From positions 1-46,324 of the forward strand of contig JAQVKF010000005.1 of the NCBI GenBank assembly GCA_028694795.1: a stretch of 46,324 nucleotides of DNA. Reading direction: 5' to 3'. Below are positions 44,540 to 46,324 of the stretch, piece after piece; position 1 is the stretch's first letter; every line of letters starts with the position of its first letter. Both the position numbers and the translations under genes were made by a program. Below the pieces are notes generated by a model, which did no database searches, was not told the DNA's origin, and saw only the letters and a list, made by a program, of their open reading frames with translations. The stretch is from Thermoguttaceae bacterium (GTDB lineage: Bacteria > Planctomycetota > Planctomycetia > Pirellulales > Thermoguttaceae).

Positions 44540-45520
44540 CTACCCGGCAACGGAATGATGCCACCGAATAGACGTCTTCTCTTCCGGAAAAACCGTTACG
44601 CGGGAAAAAATCCGACGATGTTGAAGGGGCGAAATACCAAAATTTTTCCGAAATGTTCGAACAAAATATTCCGAGGAGTGAAATCCCGAATTTCTCGCGA
44701 CTTCCGTAATCGAAATGCCCGACTCCTCCAATAATTCACGTGACTTCTTCAGACGTGTACGAATCATCTCCTGTTCCGGTGTCCGTCCGAGAAGATTCCG
44801 AAAAGCTCGTTGAAGCCAACGAGCGGATACCGTAAATTTGTCCAGTACATCGCAAACCCGAATGCCATGCGTGGCTTCTTCTCGAATAAAGCAAAAGAAT
44901 CTCCGCTACGAGAGGATCTTCCACGGCAATCAGATCGGTGGACTGGCGAGTAAAAATCTTGCCGGGTGAAATCATGATCGGAAACGGCGGTGTAGCCTCC
45001 CCTTCCATACGCAAATCCAGCAAACGGGCGACCTCATAACCGATGGTCACGGCGTTATGGTCCAGGCTCGAAAGCGTCGGCATGGCAACACTGCATAAAT
45101 GCACATCATTATCCACTTCGAGTACCGCAATATCGTCTGGTATACGAATATTTATATGGCGACATACGTTCATAATTCGGATACCTATCGGATCGGTGGC
45201 CGCCATCAAACCGATCGGTGTGGGAAGTTTTTGAGCCACCTGGCAGTTCTCGATATTCTTTCTTCTCCATACTCGACGGGATCGCGGGAAGAGCCTGTGG
45301 CGATTCCAGAAAAACGTAAGGTTCGATTCCCTGTTCCCGGGCGGCGTTGCGAAAATGATGAAGACGTTCCGTCATCCACCAACTATTTCCGTAACCGTTA
45401 AAAGCGAGATGCCTCAGGCCCAATTCACGAAAATAATGAATGATCGCGTGTCCGGTCTCTTGTTCGTTATTCCGTACATCCGACTGCATGAGCCGTCCAT
45501 CCCGAGCAGTTCGACCACCG
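44540..45520 (-). pseudogene. XylR-like AraC-family regulator, broken
   Basis: Three frames together give most of a XylR-type regulator. A LacI-like ligand-binding domain has GHAIIHYFRELGLRHLAFNG, then after a shift near 45245 LPTPIGLMAATDPIGIRIMNVCRH and IRIPDDIAVLEVDND. After another shift near 44890, the AraC-type helix-turn-helix region follows: ATHGIRVCDVLDKFTVSARWLQRAF, then RLKKSRELLEESGISITEVARNSGF and FVRTFRKNFGISPLQHR. The N-terminal part of the ligand-binding domain is missing upstream of about 45520, where a tRNA fragment begins. Such regulators respond to xylose or a related sugar. At least two frameshifts plus truncation make it inactive unless the shifts are sequencing errors. 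Confidence 0.75.
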
Positions 45521-45539
45521 GACATCGTGTCCGTAGGTC

Positions 45540-45569
45540 TCGGGTTCGAGCCCCGACCATCTCACTCCA
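45540..45569 (+). other. tRNA 3'-end fragment (attachment-site remnant)
   Basis: TCGGG-TTCGAGC-CCCGA forms a normal T arm and is followed by CCATCTC and A, the usual acceptor 3' strand plus discriminator. No D arm or anticodon arm precedes it. A lone tRNA 3' end next to an integrase remnant is the usual trace of site-specific integration. Confidence 0.5.
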
Positions 45570-45670
45570 AATAAGATGGAAAAACACTTGTCTTTAAGCT
45601 AATATCCTAGAAAATCCCACTACATGCAAAAAGTAAAATGTATGTGTACACATGCAGAAGTGGGGTCGGT

Positions 45671-46015
45671 ATGAAGAAACTGCCAGAGATCAAGTATCAC
45701 AAAGCCCATAAGGATTATTATCTCTATCTTGACCGGAGGTACACGTATCTAAGCAAGACGCCTGAAGAGGCAGAACGCCGTCGCCGAATTCTATTGTCTG
45801 ATTTTCTTTTGGCGGATGTTCCACAAGACGCGATTATGGTTGCGGACCTATGCGCCCGGTTCTTAGAAACCCATGAGGATTCGACATCGTTCTATCATTA
45901 TCGGCGTGCCTGTAAGCATCTACTTGAAACGCATGGCACGGCGTTGATATCGAATTTTGGACCCAATCGAAGCGGTCGTGCGATCAGGGAACGTATCTCG
46001 ACAATATGCCAATAA
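45671..46015 (+). pseudogene. Truncated tyrosine-recombinase (integrase) N-terminal fragment
   Basis: 115 residues. The start MKKLPEIKYHKAHKDYYLYLDRRYTYLSK resembles the N-terminal arm-binding region of phage-type integrases. VADLCARFLETHEDSTSFYHYRRACKHLLETHG resembles the core-binding SAM-like domain. The catalytic domain with R-H-R-Y is missing: the frame ends 5 bp before an IS5-like end. ATG 45671 follows GGGG; the frame is open 11 codons earlier. It lies about 100 nt from the tRNA 3' fragment, as integrases do beside attachment sites. Confidence 0.6.
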
Positions 46016-46024
46016 GATTACTAG

Positions 46025-46150
46025 GGCCTGTTCACATCATTCGGCATAGCCATTCGCCGGTGATGGCTAGGAGAACGAAAGCGAGATACATGATATCCAG
46101 TTTATCATCACGGGTAAAACACGACGAGGCGTCAGAACCGTCTACGAAAA
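46025..46150 (-). mobile_element. IS5-family transposase remnant with terminal repeat
   Basis: Preceded by CTAG (46021-46024). It starts with GGCCTGTTCACATCAT, near-identical to the MITE end. On the minus strand a frame with stop at 46032-46034 reads CFTRDDKLDIMYLAFVLLAI and then TGEWLCRMM. This is the recognisable C-terminal end of IS5-type transposases (TRYDK followed by a hydrophobic helix). Upstream the frame becomes meaningless near 46120, where other repeats take over, so most of the element is deleted. Confidence 0.65.
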
Positions 46151-46160
46151 CTTTTTGCCT

Positions 46161-46275
46161 CTTTTTACCTGACGTTGGTACTGCCAACTCGGTAAAGTGG
46201 CCGCCGATGCGGTCACTCCGTTCCCGGCATGCGTCGATCTACGGCCTTTTTACCTGACGTTGGTGCTGCGACTTC
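46161..46275 (+). repeat. ACCTGACG repeat, one full 85-bp period and start of a second
   Basis: CTTTTTACCTGACGTTGGT begins at 46161 and again at 46246, exactly 85 bp apart. The content between (GATGCGGTCACTCCGTTCCC, GGCATGCGTCG) matches the unit in MITE copy 3. It may continue, altered, to the window edge. Confidence 0.7.
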
Positions 46276-46324
46276 ACACGGCTCGCCCGCGGGCCACATC
46301 AATCCATTGAACTGGCCGTCCAGT

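Noticed and set aside
1-46324. CRISPR array or toxin-antitoxin or phage-defence locus
   Set aside because: The repeats present have no regular spacer pattern of 30-40 bp and no cas genes; no toxin or defence protein family was recognised.

Overview
The window most likely comes from a planctomycete (Planctomycetota) chromosome of about 50% G+C. The evidence is a protease with the planctomycete-type N-terminal motif VESLEQRMLLDA, a type III glutamine synthetase, a PQQ-repeat secreted protein, a small transthyretin-like lipoprotein, and a short prepilin-peptidase-like protein. This assignment is inferred from gene content; no rRNA is present.

Layout. (1) 1-5.4 kb: miaB on + and a compact argB-argD-argF arginine operon on -. 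(2) 5.4-11.8 kb: a secreted IdeS/Mac-like cysteine protease with cadherin-like domains, an OPT-family transporter and a frameshifted leucine-rich-repeat pseudogene. (3) 11.8-17.5 kb: carA, a cupin gene and carB on -, split by one miniature element and flanked by another. (4) 17.6-26.5 kb: a nitrogen assimilation block, glnN (-) facing away from gltB-gltD (+). The shared intergenic region has two divergent sigma-54 (-24/-12) promoters, one per direction. This is the clearest regulatory signal in the window. (5) 27-30.3 kb: a small membrane protein, a FliH-like protein, and MlaD/MlaF-type lipid transport genes on -. (6) 30.8-36.9 kb: a PQQ-like protein, a large GHMP sugar kinase, an SDR dehydrogenase, a membrane-anchored hypothetical and a prepilin-peptidase N-domain protein on +. 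(7) 37-43.3 kb: tRNA-Gly(GCC) with promoter and terminator, a NUDIX-like gene, hisB and purF on -, then a corrinoid protein and a beta-CASP metallo-beta-lactamase on +. (8) 43.6-46.3 kb: a lipoprotein followed by a decayed zone holding a broken XylR/AraC-type regulator, a tRNA 3'-end fragment, a truncated integrase and the tail of an IS5-like transposase.

Across the window lie at least five copies (about 250-365 bp) of one non-coding element. It has inverted ends GGCGTGTTCACA / TGTGAACACGCC, CTAG flanks and an internal palindrome. It behaves as a MITE, and its ends resemble those of the IS5-like remnant at the right edge. Four copies begin at or just after the stop codon of a neighbouring gene. 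A second repeat with an 85-bp period, and an approximately 85-bp hairpin-forming repeat next to carB and the protease gene, are further dispersed repeats.

Central metabolism dominates (arginine, carbamoyl phosphate, glutamine/glutamate, histidine, purine). The genes argF, carAB, glnN, gltBD and purF all handle ammonia, glutamine or carbamoyl phosphate, so the region is rich in nitrogen metabolism. Starts given below were chosen by ribosome binding site and family length and often lie downstream of the longest open frame.
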